Source: Enterobacter huaxiensis
GTDB taxonomy: Bacteria; Pseudomonadota; Gammaproteobacteria; Enterobacterales; Enterobacteriaceae
DNA length: 64,000 bases
Assembly (NCBI RefSeq): GCF_003594935.2
Contig: NZ_CP043342.1
Span: forward strand, 2,790,001-2,854,000
Direction of reading: 5' to 3'
Shown here: positions 19,457 to 32,870 of the stretch, one piece after another
Position numbering within the stretch: the first letter of the stretch is position 1
Layout: every line of letters begins with the position of its first letter
Position numbers and translations under genes: made by a program
Notes under the pieces: model-generated
What the model was told of the DNA's origin: nothing
Databases searched by the model: none
The model's input: the letters and a program-made list of their open reading frames with translations, nothing else

Positions 19457-20228
19457 ACGTTACCGCGCGGAGAACGTGACCTGCACGCTTTCCGGAAGAA
19501 CGCTTATCGACGACGTCTCGCTGTCGCTATCGCAGGGTGAAATGGTCGCCCTGATTGGCCCCAACGGCGCGGGAAAATCCACGCTGCTGCGGCTCCTGAC
19601 CGGCTACCTGAAGCCCGACGGCGGGCGCTGTGTTCTGGCAGGGAAGAACCTGCGCGAATGGCATCCGGAGACGCTATCACGCCACCGGGCGGTGATGCGC
19701 CAGCATGCCCAGCCCGGCTTCGACTGGCCGGTGGACGCTATCATTGGCATGGGGCGTGCGCCGTGGAGCCGGCAGCCCGAGGAGTCAATCGTGCGTGAGG
19801 TCATGGCGCTTACCGGGTGCCTGCCGCTGGCGGGAAGGCGGTACAACGCCCTTTCCGGCGGCGAGCAGCAGCGCGTACAGCTTGCCCGCGCGCTGGCTCA
19901 GCTCTGGCAAGACGGTTCGCCGCGCGGCTGGCTGTTTCTGGATGAACCCACCTCCGCACTGGATCTCTATCACCAGCAGCATCTGCTGCGGCTGTTGAAA
20001 TCACTGACCCTCAAAGGGCATCTCCACGTTTGCGTGGTTTTGCACGATCTAAACCTGGCCGCGCTGTGGGCGGATCGCATCCTGCTGCTACACGGCGGGA
20101 GGCTGGTCTCCCACGGCACGCCAGGAGAGGTGCTGCAGGCCGACGCGCTCGCGCGCTGGTATGGCGCACAGGTACACGTCGGCAGTCATCCGGTTCACGC
20201 CGCGCCGCAGGTTTTTCTTGCCCCCTAG
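19449..20228 (+). CDS. hemV: Heme ABC transporter ATPase HemV
   Basis: This 259-residue ABC ATPase energises heme import through HemU. Walker A is GPNGAGKST (37-45). The signature [15 protein letters not shown] lies near residue 136, and Walker B is [12 protein letters not shown], with a downstream switch His (VLHDLNLAA). It is the last gene of the operon. Its 3' end overlaps the 3' end of selO, which is read from the other strand, by 4 bp. No terminator fits between them. Confidence 0.93.
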   Translation: MAERYRAENVTCTLSGRTLIDDVSLSLSQGEMVALIGPNGAGKSTLLRLLTGYLKPDGGRCVLAGKNLREWHPETLSRHRAVMRQHAQPGFDWPVDAIIGMGRAPWSRQPEESIVREVMALTGCLPLAGRRYNALSGGEQQRVQLARALAQLWQDGSPRGWLFLDEPTSALDLYHQQHLLRLLKSLTLKGHLHVCVVLHDLNLAALWADRILLLHGGRLVSHGTPGEVLQADALARWYGAQVHVGSHPVHAAPQVFLAP

Positions 20229-21667
20229 CTTGAGCAACTTACCTCCAGCCGCTTGCCCCAGTCCGGCGGGCGGCTGACGTAGTCATCATCCCTGTCGGCA
20301 AACGGCGTCCGTAGCGCCAGGTGCAGGCGGTGCAGCTCTTCATACTCTCCCTGCTCTGCCTGTTCAATCGCGCGCTGAGCCAGCCAGTTGCGCAATACCA
20401 TCGCCGGATTAGCCGCCTTCATTTTTTCCTGACGGATAGCGTCATCCACCTGTTCCTGCTGCAGGCGTGCGCGATAGGCGGTGAACCAGTCATCAAACGC
20501 CTGCCTGTCGATAAACTCGTCGCGCAGCGGTGAGGCCGCGCTTTGCTGCTCGGTTTGGCTCAGCAGGCGGAAGGTACGGGTGTAGTCGCTTCCCTCGCGC
20601 GCCATCAGCGAGAACAGAGCATTGAGCAGTTCGTTATCGCCTTTCTCCTGCGTCAGCAGCCCGAGCTTGTTGCGCATCAGCGAGCCGTACTCGCGCAGCA
20701 ATATCTCCTGGTAGCCGTCGAGCGCATCATTCAGGCCGTCAACGTCGATGAACGGTGACAGGCTTTGCGCAAGGCGCTGAAGGTTCCACAGCCCGACGGC
20801 TGGCTGGTTGTCAAAGCTGTAGCGCCCCTGATAGTCCGAGTGGTTACAGATGTAACCCGGCTGATAATCATCGAGGAAGCCATAGGGACCATAGTCGAAC
20901 GTTAGCCCAAGCAGCGACATGTTATCGGTGTTCATTACGCCGTGTGCAAAACCTACGGTCTGCCAGCGGGCAATCATCACTGCGGTACGGGCGACAATAT
21001 CGCGAAACCACAGAACATAGCGGTCCTGTTCGTCCTGCAGAGGCGTCCAGTGGCGGCGGATCGCGTAGTCAGCAAGCTGGCGGACTTTCTCAGGTTCACG
21101 GCGATAGTAGAAGTGTTCGAAATGGCCAAAGCGCAGGTGGCTTTCCGCCACGCGGATCAGCATTGCGCCCTGCTCCATCGTTTCGCGAGCGACCGGCGTG
21201 TCGCTGGTCACGATCGAGAGCGCGCGCGAAGTGGGAATACCCAGCGCATGCATCGCTTCCGACGCCAGGCCTTCGCGGATAGTTGAACGCAGTACCGCGC
21301 GGCCATCCCCCATTCGGGAATAGGGCGTCAGCCCGGCGCCCTTGAGGTGCCAGTCGAGGGTCTCGCCGTTGGGGAGCTGTTGTTCGCCCAACAGGATGCC
21401 CCGACCATCGCCAAGCTGTCCGGCCCAGACGCCAAACTGGTGTCCACTATAGACCTGCGCCAGCGGCTGCATGCCGGGCAACAGCGTTTCACCGCCCCAG
21501 ACGCCTGCACCGGACGAAGGCTGGAACAATGAGGGGGGAATGCCAAGCGCATCTGCCAGACTGTCGTTATGCCAGATCAGACGTGCATTCTGTAAGGGTG
21601 TTGGTTTTAGCGCGGTGTAAAAGCCGGGCAGTTCGTCGTGCCAGTGAGCAGTAAAAGACAAGGTCAT
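20225..21667 (-). CDS. selO: Protein adenylyltransferase SelO
   Basis: This 480-residue pseudokinase-fold protein (YdiU) transfers AMP from ATP to Ser, Thr or Tyr of target proteins. E. coli SelO targets redox enzymes under oxidative stress, as I recall. Family motifs include GLGGQ-type loops near residues 85-110 ([18 protein letters not shown]) and [20 protein letters not shown] near 243-262, which holds the metal-binding Asn and Asp. The C-terminus ends CSS, with Cys where eukaryotic homologues carry selenocysteine. The SD AGGAGG precedes the ATG. Confidence 0.94.
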   Translation of the reverse strand: MTLSFTAHWHDELPGFYTALKPTPLQNARLIWHNDSLADALGIPPSLFQPSSGAGVWGGETLLPGMQPLAQVYSGHQFGVWAGQLGDGRGILLGEQQLPNGETLDWHLKGAGLTPYSRMGDGRAVLRSTIREGLASEAMHALGIPTSRALSIVTSDTPVARETMEQGAMLIRVAESHLRFGHFEHFYYRREPEKVRQLADYAIRRHWTPLQDEQDRYVLWFRDIVARTAVMIARWQTVGFAHGVMNTDNMSLLGLTFDYGPYGFLDDYQPGYICNHSDYQGRYSFDNQPAVGLWNLQRLAQSLSPFIDVDGLNDALDGYQEILLREYGSLMRNKLGLLTQEKGDNELLNALFSLMAREGSDYTRTFRLLSQTEQQSAASPLRDEFIDRQAFDDWFTAYRARLQQEQVDDAIRQEKMKAANPAMVLRNWLAQRAIEQAEQGEYEELHRLHLALRTPFADRDDDYVSRPPDWGKRLEVSCSS

Positions 21668-21731
21668 AAGTCCTCCTGCTTTTAGTGTAGAGGTTTTACC
21701 GGGACGTAAACACGGGCGAAGAAAAGGGTTA

Positions 21732-22442
21732 TCACTGAACGAGGGTTGTCACCTGCTCCGCCGGGACGGCGGGCCAGAGGCTTCCCTGCATTGCGCCAAA
21801 ATTAAAAGGCAGAACGCGCTGTAAAATGCCGTGATCGTCAACCCCGGACACCATTATCGACTGGCAGTGCGGCGTAATTTGCCACAGGATCGCACGCATA
21901 AAAGGCTCAAATGAGAGTTCGGTGACACGCTGTTGAATAAAGCCTTTATCCAGTATGACCCGTTTAAACAAACCGTCGTATACCGGTTTAAGGGATGCCG
22001 CTCCCGCCCCAAAATTAGCCAGTACCAGCGGAAAATGGATCGCCATTCTCGCCAGTTCGGGATCGTCTTTCCCATTATTTAAACCTGGATAATTCTCATT
22101 AACACTCAGCTCAAGAAAAGGATAACGCTCAAGAATTAAAACAGCATCCCCATTGCTTAATAAAAATTCGACAATTGCAGGTGTAATATTTATCCATGCA
22201 AGTAAGTGATGCTGAATAAAGAACAGTTTGCAGGTATCGAGCAATTGCAACTTTTCTTGAAAAAGCGCTAGTTCATCCTCTTTAGAAAGATGCGGGATAA
22301 CCAGCTCGGTAGGGATCCTAACGTTCGTACCCACGCCAACAAAGTTAACCAAAATCTCCAGACCTTTAAGCTCCCCTGCACTATTACGCGCGGGAAGTAG
22401 TAAAAGTTCAGACTGGTAAGCATTATCTAGCGTGATAATCAT
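21732..22442 (-). CDS. ydiV: Degenerate EAL-domain anti-FlhDC factor YdiV
   Basis: This protein of 236 residues is similar over its whole length to E. coli YdiV (RflP). YdiV does not hydrolyse c-di-GMP but binds FlhD and lowers flagellar gene expression. The catalytic EAL triad is replaced (GLEILVNF near residue 27-34). The segment [15 protein letters not shown] near residue 155-170 and the C-terminal GSLWPAVP motif are retained. The gene stands alone, 65 bp past selO, with its own AT-rich upstream region. Confidence 0.9.
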   Translation of the reverse strand: MIITLDNAYQSELLLLPARNSAGELKGLEILVNFVGVGTNVRIPTELVIPHLSKEDELALFQEKLQLLDTCKLFFIQHHLLAWINITPAIVEFLLSNGDAVLILERYPFLELSVNENYPGLNNGKDDPELARMAIHFPLVLANFGAGAASLKPVYDGLFKRVILDKGFIQQRVTELSFEPFMRAILWQITPHCQSIMVSGVDDHGILQRVLPFNFGAMQGSLWPAVPAEQVTTLVQ

Positions 22443-22675
22443 CGCGCTCGCCCCGCATTAAAGATGAGTGAGAACATCCTGGAGCAATTGCAGGCAAAAT
22501 TCCATTGCATTGATTTTAAGAAGATTAATTTCATTAGTTCCGTATTAATTTTCAGATTTATCCCTGAATCTAAAATAATTTTATCCTGGTTACTGAATAA
22601 TAGCCAGTTTTAGATAAAACAGGCACATACAGACACACGTCATTCCGCGGAAATTTAACTTTAATCATCACATTG
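22443..22675. other. AT-rich spacer between ydiV and nlpC
   Basis: This spacer has far higher A+T than its neighbours and no ORF with a credible ribosome-binding site. It should hold the ydiV promoter. I could not single out clear -35 and -10 elements. Confidence 0.4.
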
Positions 22676-22709
22676 AGAAAAGCCTGACGCCATTTAATAG
22701 TCGCCAGGC
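22676..22709 (-). terminator. Terminator of nlpC
   Basis: On the reverse strand GCCTGGCG pairs with CGTCAGGC (one G-U pair) around a 12-base loop, followed by TTTTC. It begins 26 bp after the nlpC stop codon. Confidence 0.7.
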
Positions 22710-22734
22710 TAACAGAACCGACTTCCACTGCGAG

Positions 22735-23199
22735 CTAAATACGTCTGGCTTGCCAGAAGTTTTTACGCCAGTAAACATTATCCAGGGAAGAACGCATCAC
22801 CCCACGGCTGGTAGAGGCATGAATGAACTGATTGTCGGTGTCATAAATGCCCACATGCAGACCACTTTCACCCGAGCCTGTTTTGAAAAAGACCAGGTCG
22901 CCCGGGAGTAAATCCCCTTTATCAATTTCAGTGCCGATTTCCGCCTGTTTGCGCGTTTCGCGCGGAAGCTGAAGATCAAACTTATCGCGGAAAGTCATCA
23001 GCACAAACCCGGAGCAATCCACACCCCGGCGCGTCATTCCGCCATAGCGATAGGGCGTGCCGCGCCAGTTGCTCAACTGATCGTTGAGGCTGGCGATAAC
23101 CGTTATTGAATCTGAAAGCCGCGGATTAGGCGGTGGCGCACGGTGACTACTGCATCCCGCAAGAAATAACGTCGCCATCAAGAGAAACCAGAATCGCAT
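22735..23199 (-). CDS. nlpC: NlpC/P60 lipoprotein, probable peptidoglycan endopeptidase
   Basis: This 154-residue lipoprotein has the lipobox LAGC (lipidated Cys16). The NlpC/P60 domain holds the expected catalytic residues: Cys62 (DCSGFV), His115 (HVGIYD) and His127 (FIHAS). Family members cut the D-glutamyl-diaminopimelate bond of cell-wall peptides. The E. coli orthologue has the same length. A Ser at +2 suggests outer-membrane sorting. btuD follows upstream on the same strand, 75 bp away. Confidence 0.93.
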   Translation of the reverse strand: MRFWFLLMATLFLAGCSSHRAPPPNPRLSDSITVIASLNDQLSNWRGTPYRYGGMTRRGVDCSGFVLMTFRDKFDLQLPRETRKQAEIGTEIDKGDLLPGDLVFFKTGSGESGLHVGIYDTDNQFIHASTSRGVMRSSLDNVYWRKNFWQARRI

Positions 23200-23273
23200 A
23201 TTCAGACGAATCCTCTGCTTTTTTTATTCTTTCCGTAATTTAGCGTGCAAATATGCAGCCGCGCAAGAAACGG

Positions 23274-24029
23274 TTACCCCTGCGCGGTGGAAATGAGCAT
23301 CTTATGCCCCTCGATATCCAGCCGTTTGAACAACATATTGTAGGCGCGGGCAAGGTTCGGCGGCGTCAGTACGGCGTCACGCGTGCCGCTGGCAATCAGT
23401 TTCCCACGCGCCAGCAGCCACACCCGATGCGCGTGGCGCAGCGTATGGTTCAAATCATGGCTACTCATCACGATGGCTATACCCTGCCGGGAAAGCGCAC
23501 TGAGCAGCGTATCGAGAGCCGCCTGCTGTGCAACGTCCAGGCCGCTCATCGGCTCATCAAGAACCAGCAAGCGTCCGTGAGGATTGCCCTCAGGGTGGAT
23601 CTGAAGGATCACCGCCGCCAGGCGTACGCGCTGCCACTCTCCGCCGGAAAGCTGGCTGGCAAGCCGGGTGAGCTTGTCTTCCAGACCCAGCGCCGAGGCG
23701 ACGTCGTTGAGTAGCGAGGTGTGGTTTTTATCATGCAGATGCAGCGTCAGGTAGTGCCAGACCGGCATCGCAAACGGCGGCACCTGCTGTTGCACTAAAT
23801 AGCTACGGCGGTGTGCCAGCGACGAGGGTGACCACTCGGCAAGCGATCGGTCAAGCAGAGTGACCTCTCCCTCCCCGGATGTCATGCCCGCCATACGCCC
23901 CAGCAGCGTGCTCTTCCCTGCCCCATTCGGCCCCACCAGATGCAGAATTTCACCTGCACTGACGGCGGCGGTAACGGGCTCCAGACGTCCCGAACTGGCA
24001 ACGTTTGAAAGCTGCATCAGCAGAGTCAT
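23274..24029 (-). CDS. btuD: Vitamin B12 ABC transporter ATPase
   Basis: This 251-residue ABC ATPase works with BtuC and BtuF in cobalamin import. Walker [10 protein letters not shown] (33-41), signature [12 protein letters not shown] near 127 and Walker [13 protein letters not shown] are intact, followed by the switch segment [14 protein letters not shown]. The start overlaps the btuE stop by 1 bp, so the genes are coupled. Length is close to that of E. coli BtuD (249). Confidence 0.95.
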   Translation of the reverse strand: MTLLMQLSNVASSGRLEPVTAAVSAGEILHLVGPNGAGKSTLLGRMAGMTSGEGEVTLLDRSLAEWSPSSLAHRRSYLVQQQVPPFAMPVWHYLTLHLHDKNHTSLLNDVASALGLEDKLTRLASQLSGGEWQRVRLAAVILQIHPEGNPHGRLLVLDEPMSGLDVAQQAALDTLLSALSRQGIAIVMSSHDLNHTLRHAHRVWLLARGKLIASGTRDAVLTPPNLARAYNMLFKRLDIEGHKMLISTAQG

Positions 24030-24580
24030 TATTTCGCCAGCGCCAGCTTGATGGACTCCATGACGATCGGATCTTCAGGCGTCATATCCGGGGAGAAACG
24101 TTGAACAACCTGACCATCACGACCAATCAGGAATTTCTCGAAATTCCACAGAATATCGTCCGGGTACAGCGGCGCGCGCCCTTTGCTCGCCATACGCTCG
24201 TAGAATCCGCTCTCTTCAGGCGCAACGGCCGTCGGGGCAGCGGCAATCAGCTTCGCATACAGCGGATGGCGATGTTCACCGTTAACGTCGATTTTGCTGA
24301 ACATCGGGAAGGTCACGCCATAGGTGGTACTGCAGAATGTTTTGATCTCTTCTTCGCTGCCCGGCTCCTGGCCCAGAAACTGGTTGCACGGGAAGCCCAG
24401 CACGGTGAAACCGTCTTTCTCCCAGGCTTTGTGAATGTTCTCCAGCTGCTCATACTGCGGCGTCAGGCCACATTTAGACGCCACATTCACCAACAGCAAG
24501 ACCTTGCCTTTATAGCCTTCCAGCGTGGTCTTCTCGCCGTCGATGGTGGTCACTTCGGTATTCAGAATATCAGACTGCAT
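24029..24580 (-). CDS. btuE: Glutathione/thioredoxin peroxidase BtuE
   Basis: This 183-residue member of the glutathione peroxidase family reduces hydroperoxides. The active-site loop [11 protein letters not shown] puts the peroxidatic Cys at 37, and the family Gln, Trp and Asn positions follow ([20 protein letters not shown]). No signal peptide is seen. It lies between btuC and btuD but is not needed for B12 transport in E. coli. Confidence 0.94.
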   Translation of the reverse strand: MQSDILNTEVTTIDGEKTTLEGYKGKVLLLVNVASKCGLTPQYEQLENIHKAWEKDGFTVLGFPCNQFLGQEPGSEEEIKTFCSTTYGVTFPMFSKIDVNGEHRHPLYAKLIAAAPTAVAPEESGFYERMASKGRAPLYPDDILWNFEKFLIGRDGQVVQRFSPDMTPEDPIVMESIKLALAK

Positions 24581-24613
24581 AGCATTCCCTCAGGTTGTCT
24601 TACGGGTCGTGAT

Positions 24614-25594
24614 TTAACGTCCGGCCTTTAATAGTAGCCAGATAAATACCGGCGCGCCCAGCGTGGCGGTTACCACACCAATAGGCAGCTCTGCGGCTGT
24701 CAGGGCGAGCCGGGCGATGATATCGGCAACCAGCAGCGTGGCGGCCCCTGCAACGGCCGACGCCGGGAGCAACGTGCGATGGTCCGTGATACCGCTCAAC
24801 CTCAGCATGTGCGGGATAACCAGCCCGATAAAGCCAATCGCCCCGGCCAGCGCCACGCTCACGCCGACCATCCACCCGATAGCAATCACCAGCACGTTGC
24901 GCCATAACCCAAGCGACATACCGAGCTGTCGGGCGGAGGTTTCACCCAGGGCGAGAATATTCAGCGGCTGAGCCTGGAAAGCGGCCCAGATCATGACCGG
25001 AATAAGCAGCACCATCAGCCATCCCTGCTTCCAGTCTACGCCGCCGAATCCGCCCATCATCCAGTACATGAGCTGGCGTAAATCAAAGGAGGTCGAGAAG
25101 TACACCGCCCAGGTCATGAGCGCGCTGCAGATAATCCCCAGCGCGACGCCGGCAAGCAGCAGTCGGCTTGTCGAGAGATGGCGTCGGGCAAAGCGCAGCA
25201 ATATAAGGGTGATGAGTAAGGCCCCGAGGATAGCGCTCAGGCTGATACCCCAGGTCGACAGTTCGCCGCCTCCCAGCATGACGGCAGCGATAAGCCCCAC
25301 GCCCGCGCCGTTCGACACGCCGAGCAAGCCCGGCTCCGCCAGCGGGTTTTCAAACAGCGCCTGCATAATCGTGCCACACAGCGCCAGAGCAGCGCCAACC
25401 AGTATCACCGCCAGCGTCCGCGGCAGGCGTATCTGCCAGACAAAGAGTTGTCCGTCAGGGCCAAACCAGCTTTCTGGGCCCAGCCACCTGTCCCCCGCGC
25501 ACAGGCTGACGGCCGTGGCGGCAAGGAGCAGCAGCATAAGCATAAGCAGGCGGCGTCGGTCGGACTGCTGTTGGCGATGGGCAAAATCAAGCAT
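24614..25594 (-). CDS. btuC: Vitamin B12 ABC transporter permease
   Basis: This 326-residue inner-membrane permease should have about 10 helices and forms the BtuC2D2 channel. Recognisable segments are [17 protein letters not shown] (about 82-98) and [18 protein letters not shown] (about 245-262). Length equals that of E. coli BtuC. It is first in btuC-btuE-btuD, starting 105 bp after ihfA and its terminator. Confidence 0.95.
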   Translation of the reverse strand: MLDFAHRQQQSDRRRLLMLMLLLLAATAVSLCAGDRWLGPESWFGPDGQLFVWQIRLPRTLAVILVGAALALCGTIMQALFENPLAEPGLLGVSNGAGVGLIAAVMLGGGELSTWGISLSAILGALLITLILLRFARRHLSTSRLLLAGVALGIICSALMTWAVYFSTSFDLRQLMYWMMGGFGGVDWKQGWLMVLLIPVMIWAAFQAQPLNILALGETSARQLGMSLGLWRNVLVIAIGWMVGVSVALAGAIGFIGLVIPHMLRLSGITDHRTLLPASAVAGAATLLVADIIARLALTAAELPIGVVTATLGAPVFIWLLLKAGR

Positions 25595-25656
25595 GAACAG
25601 GGTTTTAATTAGCGTGAGATGTAATTGATTTTACGGTGGGTTTGGTCAATAGCGCA

Positions 25657-25686
25657 AAGAAAAAAGGCCGCTATTGCGGCCTTTTT
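25657..25686 (-). terminator. Terminator of the thrS-ihfA operon
   Basis: AGGCCGC-TATT-GCGGCCT has A residues on the left and T residues on the right, so it can act in both directions. On the reverse strand it follows the ihfA stop codon by about 15 bp. Confidence 0.9.
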
Positions 25687-25698
25687 AGTTAGTTCATA

Positions 25699-25998
25699 TT
25701 ACTCTGCTTTGGGCGTTGCGTTTTCGACACGGCTTTTTAACTTCTGGCCGGGTCTGAAGGTCACCACGCGGCGGGCTGTAATGGGAATATCTTCCCCCGT
25801 CTTCGGGTTACGGCCCGGACGTTGGTTTTTGTCTCGCAAATCAAAATTGCCAAAACCGGAGAGTTTTACCTGCTCACCATTTTCCAGAGCACGACGGATC
25901 TCTTCGAAAAACAGCTCTACCAGCTCTTTGGCATCCCGTTTGCTAAGCCCAAGCTTATCAAACAGATATTCTGACATTTCAGCTTTTGTAAGCGCCAT
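25699..25998 (-). CDS. ihfA: Integration host factor subunit alpha
   Basis: This 99-residue HU/IHF family protein matches E. coli IhfA almost completely. The beta-arm motif [21 protein letters not shown] (about residues 46-66) carries the Pro that intercalates into DNA. It forms IhfA-IhfB heterodimers that bend DNA sharply. It lies 4 bp after pheT, as in E. coli. Confidence 0.97.
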   Translation of the reverse strand: MALTKAEMSEYLFDKLGLSKRDAKELVELFFEEIRRALENGEQVKLSGFGNFDLRDKNQRPGRNPKTGEDIPITARRVVTFRPGQKLKSRVENATPKAE

Positions 25999-26002
25999 AG
26001 GT

Positions 26003-28390
26003 TCAATCCCTCAATGATGCCTGGAATCGCTCTTTTAATGCCTCTACACATTTGGCGACGGTAGCGGCAATCTCCTCTTCTTCGAGTGTACGGCTGGTAT
26101 CCTGAAGGATAAGGCTAATAGCGAGGCTCTTGAAACCTTCTGCTACGCCCTTGCCGCGGTACACGTCAAATAAGTTTACGCCAACTACCTGATTTACGCC
26201 AACTTTCTTACATTCGGCCAAAATATCTGCTGCAGGCACGTTTTCAGCGACCACAACTGCGATATCACGGCGGTTTGCCGGGAAGCGTGATACGTCCTGA
26301 GCCTGAGGAATGACGCGGTCTGCCACCGGGCTCCACTCCAGCTCAAACACGATGGTACGGCCGTTCAGGTCGAGCTTACGTTCCAGCTCAGGGTGCACAA
26401 CGCCAATGAAACCAACGCGTTTGCCGTCCAGATAAATAGTCGCACTCTGGCCCGGATGCAGGGCCGGAATGGCTTCTGCGCGGAATTCAATTTCGGATAA
26501 TTTACCGGTCAAATCCAGAATTGCTTCCAGATCGCCCTTCATATCGTAGAAATCAACCGTGCCTTTTGCCAGATCCCAGTGCTCTTCATAGCGGTTACCG
26601 CTGATAGCGCCGGCCAGCATGAGATCCTGACGGATGCCTAAATTTGCCTGAGTATCCGGTACAAAGCGCAGACCGCTCTCGAAAATGCGCACGCGGTTTT
26701 GCTGACGGTTCTGGTTATAAACGATGGTGCCCAGCAGGCCGGTCCACAGGGACAGACGCATTGCGGACATCTCGCTGGAGATAGGGCTTGGCAGGATCAG
26801 CGCTTCCTGACCCGGGTGAACCAGCTGCTGCAGCTTAGGATCGACAAAGCTGTAGGTGATGACTTCCTGGTAACCTTTGTCGTTGAGCATGGTTTTCACA
26901 CGCTTCAGGGACAGGTCGGCCTCGCGGTGGGTGCCCATCACCAGACCGGCCTGTACCGGCTCGTCAGGGATGTTGTTGTAGCCGTAAACGCGGGCCACTT
27001 CTTCCACCAGATCTTCTTCAATTTCCATGTCGAAACGCCAGGATGGCGCAACGGCTTTCCACTCGTCCTGACCTTCGGTTACGTCGCAGCCCAGACGGCG
27101 CAGAATGTCGCTTACCTGAGCATCCGCAACGTGATGGCCAATCAGGCGATCCAGCTTGCTGCGGCGCAGGGTAATGGTTGCGCGCTTAGGCAGCGTGGCT
27201 TCGTTGGTCACGTCGATGACCGGGCCCGCTTCACCGCCGCAGATGTCGATCAGCAGGCGGGTCGCGCGCTCCATGGCTTTATACTGCAGGGCCGGATCAA
27301 CGCCGCGCTCATAGCGGTGAGACGCATCGGTGTGCAGGCCGTGACGGCGCGCGCGACCGGTGATTGAGAGCGGGCTGAAGAACGCACATTCCAGCAGGAC
27401 GTTTTGCGTTTCATCGTTTACGCCAGAGTGCTCACCGCCGAAGATGCCGCCCATTGCCAGCGCTTTGCTGTGGTCAGCAATCACCAGCGTATCAGCGTTC
27501 AGTTTCGCTTCGCTGCCGTCCAGCAGAACCAGGGTTTCACCCTCTTTCGCCATGCGCACAACGATACCGCCTTCGATACGGTCTTTATCGAATGCGTGCA
27601 TCGGCTGGCCCAGCTCCAGCAAAACGTAGTTGGTCACGTCAACAACGGCGTCGATGGAACGGATACCGCAGCGGCGCAGCTTCTCTTTCATCCACAGCGG
27701 GGTTGGTGCCTTAACGTTGATACCTTTCACCACGCGGCCAAGGTAGCGCGGGCACGCGTCAGCGGCGTCAACCCGGATAGGCAGCACGTCGCTGATGGTC
27801 GCTTCAACCGGCGCAATGTCCGGCACGTTCAGTTCAGTCTGGTTCAGCACGGCAACGTCGCGCGCCACGCCGATGATGCCCAGGCAGTCGGCGCGGTTTG
27901 GCGTCACGCTGATTTCGATGGTGTTGTCATCAAGCTTCAGGTATTCGCGGATATCGGTTCCGATCGGCGCATCCAGCGGCAGTTCGATAATGCCGTTATG
28001 GTCGTCGGAAATACCCAGCTCGGAGAAGGAGCACAACATGCCTTCAGAAGGCTCACCGCGCAGCTTAGCCGCTTTGATCTTAAAATCACCCGGCAGCACG
28101 GCGCCCACGGTCGCCACGGCCACCTTCAGGCCCTGACGGCAGTTTGGCGCACCGCAGACGATATCCAGCAGACGGTCACCGCCCACGTTCACTTTTGTCA
28201 CGCGCAGCTTGTCGGCGTTAGGGTGCTGGCCGCATTCAACCACTTCACCCACTACCACACCGTTAAAGGCACCTGACACGGGTTCCACGCCATCAACTTC
28301 CAGACCCGCCATGGTGATCTGGTTGGAAAGCGCGTCGCTGTCCAGCGTAGTGTTCACCCATTCGCGTAACCACAGTTCACTAAATTTCAT
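26003..28390 (-). CDS. pheT: Phenylalanyl-tRNA synthetase beta subunit
   Basis: This 795-residue subunit equals the length of E. coli PheT. A tRNA-binding EMAP-like domain lies near residues 40-150 ([20 protein letters not shown]), followed by the B3/B4 editing domain, B5 and a C-terminal anticodon-binding FDX-ACB domain ([14 protein letters not shown]). The subunit edits mischarged Tyr-tRNA(Phe). It is cotranscribed with pheS, 15 bp upstream. Confidence 0.97.
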   Translation of the reverse strand: MKFSELWLREWVNTTLDSDALSNQITMAGLEVDGVEPVSGAFNGVVVGEVVECGQHPNADKLRVTKVNVGGDRLLDIVCGAPNCRQGLKVAVATVGAVLPGDFKIKAAKLRGEPSEGMLCSFSELGISDDHNGIIELPLDAPIGTDIREYLKLDDNTIEISVTPNRADCLGIIGVARDVAVLNQTELNVPDIAPVEATISDVLPIRVDAADACPRYLGRVVKGINVKAPTPLWMKEKLRRCGIRSIDAVVDVTNYVLLELGQPMHAFDKDRIEGGIVVRMAKEGETLVLLDGSEAKLNADTLVIADHSKALAMGGIFGGEHSGVNDETQNVLLECAFFSPLSITGRARRHGLHTDASHRYERGVDPALQYKAMERATRLLIDICGGEAGPVIDVTNEATLPKRATITLRRSKLDRLIGHHVADAQVSDILRRLGCDVTEGQDEWKAVAPSWRFDMEIEEDLVEEVARVYGYNNIPDEPVQAGLVMGTHREADLSLKRVKTMLNDKGYQEVITYSFVDPKLQQLVHPGQEALILPSPISSEMSAMRLSLWTGLLGTIVYNQNRQQNRVRIFESGLRFVPDTQANLGIRQDLMLAGAISGNRYEEHWDLAKGTVDFYDMKGDLEAILDLTGKLSEIEFRAEAIPALHPGQSATIYLDGKRVGFIGVVHPELERKLDLNGRTIVFELEWSPVADRVIPQAQDVSRFPANRRDIAVVVAENVPAADILAECKKVGVNQVVGVNLFDVYRGKGVAEGFKSLAISLILQDTSRTLEEEEIAATVAKCVEALKERFQASLRD

Positions 28391-28405
28391 TGTTCTGTCC
28401 TGCCC

Positions 28406-29431
<1,026 letters not shown>

Positions 29432-29452
29432 TTAATCTCTCGAATTTAGACA

Positions 29453-29478
29453 CAAAAAAAGCCTCCATTGGGAGGCTT
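29453..29478 (-). terminator. pheST attenuator terminator
   Basis: On the reverse strand AAGCCTCC-CAAT-GGAGGCTT is followed by a run of seven T residues. It lies between the pheM leader peptide and pheS. In E. coli this terminator forms when Phe-tRNA is plentiful; ribosome stalling at the Phe codons of pheM favours an antiterminator. Confidence 0.88.
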
Positions 29479-29526
29479 AATTGGCGCTGTTTTTCGTTTC
29501 ATCTTTCACGCGCTAGCCTCCTGAGT

Positions 29527-29571
29527 TCAGGTGCTAAAGTAAAAGAAGAAGCGGAAAATAGCAGCATTCAT
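29527..29571 (-). CDS. pheM: pheST leader peptide
   Basis: A 14-codon ORF on the reverse strand encodes [14 protein letters not shown], identical to my recollection of E. coli PheM, with five Phe codons. It precedes the attenuator hairpin by about 50 bp. The stretch GGAGGC after its stop can pair with part of the terminator, as expected of an attenuation leader. Confidence 0.95.
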
Positions 29572-29610
29572 GCTTGCGTTACCTTGTGTGGTAAAAACCG
29601 TGAAGACCTT

Positions 29611-29639
29611 ATTGAAAAGCCTGGACGGGTAAAAGTCAA
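29611..29639 (-). promoter_or_regulatory. Promoter of pheM-pheST
   Basis: On the reverse strand TTGACT (29634-29639) and TTCAAT (29611-29616) are 17 bp apart and lie about 40 bp before the pheM start. This fits a sigma-70 promoter downstream of the rplT terminator. Confidence 0.6.
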
Positions 29640-29654
29640 TGTTCTGATGATGTT

Positions 29655-29682
29655 AAAACAAAAGAGGGAGCAAAGCTCCCTC
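29655..29682 (-). terminator. Terminator after rplT
   Basis: On the reverse strand GAGGGAGC-TTT-GCTCCCTC is followed by TTTTGTTTT. It starts 11 bp past the rplT stop and separates the infC-rpmI-rplT transcript from pheMST. Confidence 0.9.
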
Positions 29683-29693
29683 TCTCAACTGGC

Positions 29694-30074
<381 letters not shown>

Positions 30075-30101
30075 TTAGTAAAAAAATTAAACGTTAACGG
30101 C

Positions 30102-30323
<222 letters not shown>

Positions 30324-30395
30324 TTAATAAACGAAACATAGGCGAACAAAACCTATGAAACCCGAAGGCTCCACAGATTTTGCTGCTTGAAGGCC

Positions 30396-30941
<546 letters not shown>

Positions 30942-32870
30942 TTATTCCTCCAGTTGTTGAAGACTGCGGCTGCGAATCTCTTGTTGCAGCTTCTCAATCA
31001 CTTCACTTACGTCCAGGCTCCCCAGGTCTTTACCACGGCGGGTGCGAACGGCAACTTTGCCTGCTTCCACCTCTTTATCACCACAGACCAACATATACGG
31101 GACACGACGTAAAGTGTGCTCGCGGATTTTAAAGCCAATCTTCTCATTTCTCAAGTCTGCTTTTACGCGAATGCCCGCATTTTGTAGTTTCTGCGTCAAT
31201 TCTTTAACGTAATCCGCCTGAGAATCGGTAATGTTCATCACTACTACCTGCACTGGCGCAAGCCAGGTTGGGAAGAAGCCGGCGAACTCTTCGGTCAGGA
31301 TGCCGATGAAGCGCTCCAGTGAACCGAGGATGGCACGGTGAATCATTACCGGTACCTGACGCTCGTTGTCTTCGCCAACGTAAGAGGCGCTTAAACGCTG
31401 CGGCAGGGAGAAGTCCAGCTGTACCGTTCCGCACTGCCATGCGCGATCGAGGCAGTCATACAGGGTAAATTCAATTTTTGGACCGTAGAAGGCGCCCTCG
31501 CCCAGCTGGTATTCGAACGGAATGTTGTTCTCTTCCAGCGCGACGGCGAGATCTGCTTCTGCGCGATCCCATGTCTCATCGCTACCGATACGTTTTTCCG
31601 GACGCGTTGAGAGTTTGACGACGATCTTCTCGAAGCCAAAGGTGCTGTACATATCGTAGACCATACGAATACAGGCGTTAACTTCATCACGGACCTGATC
31701 TTCAGTACAGAAGATATGCGCATCATCCTGAGTAAAGCCACGAACGCGCATCAGGCCGTGCAGCGCACCCGATGGTTCGTTGCGGTGGCAGCTACCGAAC
31801 TCCGCCATACGCAGCGGCAGGTCGCGGTAGGATTTCAGACCCTGATTAAAGATCTGAACGTGGCCCGGACAGTTCATTGGCTTGATGCAGTATTCACGGT
31901 TCTCAGACGAGGTGGTGAACATCGCATCTTTGTAGTTGTCCCAGTGGCCGGTTTTTTCCCACAGCACACGGTCCATCATGAACGGGCCTTTCACTTCCTG
32001 ATACTGATACTCTTTCAGCTTGGAACGCACGAACGTTTCCAGCTCACGGAAGATAGTCCAGCCGTCATTATGCCAGAATACCATACCCGGCGCTTCTTCC
32101 TGCATATGGTACAGGTCAAGCTGCTTTCCGATTTTACGGTGGTCACGCTTCGCAGCCTCTTCCAGGCGCTGCAGGTACGCGTTCAGGGCTTTCTTATCAG
32201 CCCACGCGGTACCATAGATACGCTGCAACATTTTGTTGTTGCTGTCGCCACGCCAGTAGGCGCCTGCGATTTTCATCAGTTTAAAGTGATGACAGAAGCG
32301 CATGTTCGGCACGTGCGGTCCACGGCACATGTCGACGTATTCTTCGTGATGATACAAGCCAGGCTTGTCATCATGAGAAATGTTTTCGTCAAGAATAGTG
32401 ACTTTATAGTTCTCGCCACGCTTCACGAAGGTTTCACGCGCTTCGTGCCAGCTGACTTTCTTCTTGATGACGTCGTAGTTGGTTTCAGCGAGCTCGTGCA
32501 TACGTTTTTCGAGCGCGTCGATATCTTCCTGGGTCAGGGTGTGGTCAAGATCAACGTCGTAGTAAAAGCCGTTGTCGATAACCGGGCCGATCGCCATTTT
32601 GGTGTTTGGCCACAGCTGCTTGATAGCATGACCTAACAGGTGCGCACACGAGTGACGAATGATCTCCAGACCTTCTTCGTCTTTCGCGGTGATGATTGCA
32701 AGGGTAGCATCGCTTTCAATCAGATCGGACGCATCAACCAGCTCACCGTTTACACGGCCAGCAATGGTCGCTTTCGCGAGGCCAGGACCGATATCCAGGG
32801 CAACATCCATTGGGCTAACAGCGTGGTCGAAATGGCGTTGGCTGCCATCAGGAAGAGTAATTACAGGCAT
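30942..32870 (-). CDS. thrS: Threonyl-tRNA synthetase
   Basis: This class II synthetase of 642 residues equals E. coli ThrRS in length. A TGS domain is followed by the editing domain, with [16 protein letters not shown] near residues 73-88. The catalytic core contains [10 protein letters not shown] near 332-341, whose Cys and partner His residues bind Zn. A C-terminal anticodon-binding domain follows. ThrRS represses its own translation through a tRNA-like leader in E. coli. AAGGATATAAA lies just upstream of the ATG. Confidence 0.97.
   Translation of the reverse strand: MPVITLPDGSQRHFDHAVSPMDVALDIGPGLAKATIAGRVNGELVDASDLIESDATLAIITAKDEEGLEIIRHSCAHLLGHAIKQLWPNTKMAIGPVIDNGFYYDVDLDHTLTQEDIDALEKRMHELAETNYDVIKKKVSWHEARETFVKRGENYKVTILDENISHDDKPGLYHHEEYVDMCRGPHVPNMRFCHHFKLMKIAGAYWRGDSNNKMLQRIYGTAWADKKALNAYLQRLEEAAKRDHRKIGKQLDLYHMQEEAPGMVFWHNDGWTIFRELETFVRSKLKEYQYQEVKGPFMMDRVLWEKTGHWDNYKDAMFTTSSENREYCIKPMNCPGHVQIFNQGLKSYRDLPLRMAEFGSCHRNEPSGALHGLMRVRGFTQDDAHIFCTEDQVRDEVNACIRMVYDMYSTFGFEKIVVKLSTRPEKRIGSDETWDRAEADLAVALEENNIPFEYQLGEGAFYGPKIEFTLYDCLDRAWQCGTVQLDFSLPQRLSASYVGEDNERQVPVMIHRAILGSLERFIGILTEEFAGFFPTWLAPVQVVVMNITDSQADYVKELTQKLQNAGIRVKADLRNEKIGFKIREHTLRRVPYMLVCGDKEVEAGKVAVRTRRGKDLGSLDVSEVIEKLQQEIRSRSLQQLEE

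Noticed and set aside
22443..22734. AT-rich spacer considered as a horizontally acquired fragment
   Set aside because: It has no ORF, repeat ends or integrase traces; ydiV and its flanks are AT-rich in other enterobacteria too.
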